From positions 1-6,162 of the forward strand of contig JAAYHO010000267.1 in assembly GCA_012735335.1 (NCBI GenBank): DNA of 6,162 nt, read 5' to 3'. The position numbers were made by a program, and so were the translations under genes. Positions within the stretch are counted from its first letter, which is position 1. Each line of letters starts with the position of its first letter. This document shows positions 5,552-6,162 of the stretch, in pieces. The notes below the pieces were generated by a model, which searched no databases, was not told where the DNA came from, and saw nothing but the letters and a program-made list of their open reading frames with translations. Origin of the DNA: Gammaproteobacteria bacterium (GTDB lineage: Bacteria; Pseudomonadota; Gammaproteobacteria; Pseudomonadales; Pseudomonadaceae).

Positions 5552-6162
5552 GCTCGGCTCCTTGCGTGAAACAGGTTTTCAAACTCGTCCACCTGGTTGA
5601 CGTGCAGCGGTCGGCTGAAGTGATAGCCCTGGACAATGTCACACCCGGCCAATCGAAGGTAGACCACCTGCTCCGGTGTTTCCACTCCCTCGGCGACCAC
5701 TTGCAGCGACAGGCGCTTGGCCAGGGTAATGGTCGAGGAGACGATCAGGCTGTCGTCATGGCTGTTGGACAGTTCGGCAATCAGGCTGCGGTCGATCTTC
5801 AGCTTGTTTACCGGCAGGGCGCTGAGGTGGGCGAAGCCCGCATAGCCCTTGCCGAAGTCATCCAGACTGATGCACAGCCCGGCATCGCGCAGGCGTTCAA
5901 GACTGCTGATCGCGATCTGCTGTTGCTCAAGGATGGCAGTTTCGGTGATTTCCAGCTCCAGCTGGGCCGGGTCGAGTCCGTGGCGCTGCAGGGCGTCGAG
6001 CACGATATCACTGAAGTTCGACTGACTGAGCTGCAGCGCCGAGACATTCACCGACACCCGCACTGTCCGCCCCGCAGCGGCCCACTCCGCCAGCTGGGCA
6101 CAGGCCAGCTCGATCACCTCGTTGCCCAGCGAGATGATGAAACCGCTGCGCTCGGCAATCGG
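5542..6162 (-). CDS. EAL-domain c-di-GMP phosphodiesterase, 5'-truncated by the window edge
   Basis: The C-terminal 206 residues of a protein whose beginning lies beyond the right edge; the frame is open to position 6162. They cover most of an EAL domain but not its EAL motif. Residues numbered within this fragment that match catalytic positions of c-di-GMP phosphodiesterases are Asn39 (VSVNVSALQL), Glu71 and Glu74 (LEITET), Asp101-Asp102 (LDDFG), Lys122 (LKID), Glu158 (VVAEGVET) and Gln178 (VQGYHFSRPL). The domain therefore looks competent to hydrolyse c-di-GMP to pGpG, provided the missing Glu is present upstream. The loop usually read as DFGTGYSS is DFGKGYAG here. The protein ends shortly after the domain (HARSRACG). 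A GGDEF, PAS or membrane sensor region may lie upstream. It overlaps the PhnD-like gene by 10 bp, strongly suggesting one operon with the EAL gene first. Confidence 0.9.
   Translation of the reverse strand, partial: PIAERSGFIISLGNEVIELACAQLAEWAAAGRTVRVSVNVSALQLSQSNFSDIVLDALQRHGLDPAQLELEITETAILEQQQIAISSLERLRDAGLCISLDDFGKGYAGFAHLSALPVNKLKIDRSLIAELSNSHDDSLIVSSTITLAKRLSLQVVAEGVETPEQVVYLRLAGCDIVQGYHFSRPLHVNQVDEFENLFHARSRACG

Noticed and set aside
6115..6117. GTG at 6117 as the start of the EAL protein
   Set aside because: The same frame continues to the window edge with typical EAL-domain residues (PIAERSGFIISLGNE), so the gene is cut by the window rather than starting here.

Overview
Apart from its first ~120 bases, the window looks like chromosomal DNA of a Pseudomonas-type gammaproteobacterium (Pseudomonadaceae). 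Coding regions are GC-rich, intergenic gaps carry REP-type repeats with the GTGG/GTAG heads known from Pseudomonas, and the proteins (IspB, an FklB-type FKBP, an AzgA/GhxP-type NCS2 permease, TrmA) resemble pseudomonad versions. From memory, PAO1 also has the permease and trmA side by side; this was not checked.

Layout. Positions 1 to ~120 are AT-rich (about 33% GC) and encode on the minus strand a fragment of a response-regulator receiver domain that looks foreign to the rest. At ~118-124 composition switches to about 57% GC, followed by a near-consensus sigma70 promoter and ispB (232-1200, +), the polyprenyl diphosphate synthase for the ubiquinone side chain. ispB converges on fklB (1395-2009, -), an FKBP peptidyl-prolyl isomerase. 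The 194 bp between them hold two inverted REP units, a long imperfect hairpin and a third REP-like unit. From the divergent 262-bp gap upstream of fklB, which holds several small stem-loops, a two-gene unit runs rightward: a purine-type permease (2272-3564) and trmA (3564-4649), overlapping by one base. trmA converges, with 8 bp between stop codons, on a leftward unit of a 5'-truncated EAL-domain c-di-GMP phosphodiesterase gene (5542 to the right edge) and a downstream periplasmic PhnD-like binding protein gene (4658-5551), overlapping by 10 bp.

Functionally the middle is housekeeping: quinone side-chain synthesis, protein folding, nucleobase uptake and tRNA m5U54 modification. The most interesting part is the EAL/PhnD pair, whose linkage suggests that a secreted solute-binding protein feeds information to a c-di-GMP enzyme; this is inference from context. 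I saw no CRISPR array, tRNA, rRNA, transposase, phage gene, toxin-antitoxin pair or defence system. The abrupt left-edge junction may be an assembly or cloning chimera rather than biology.
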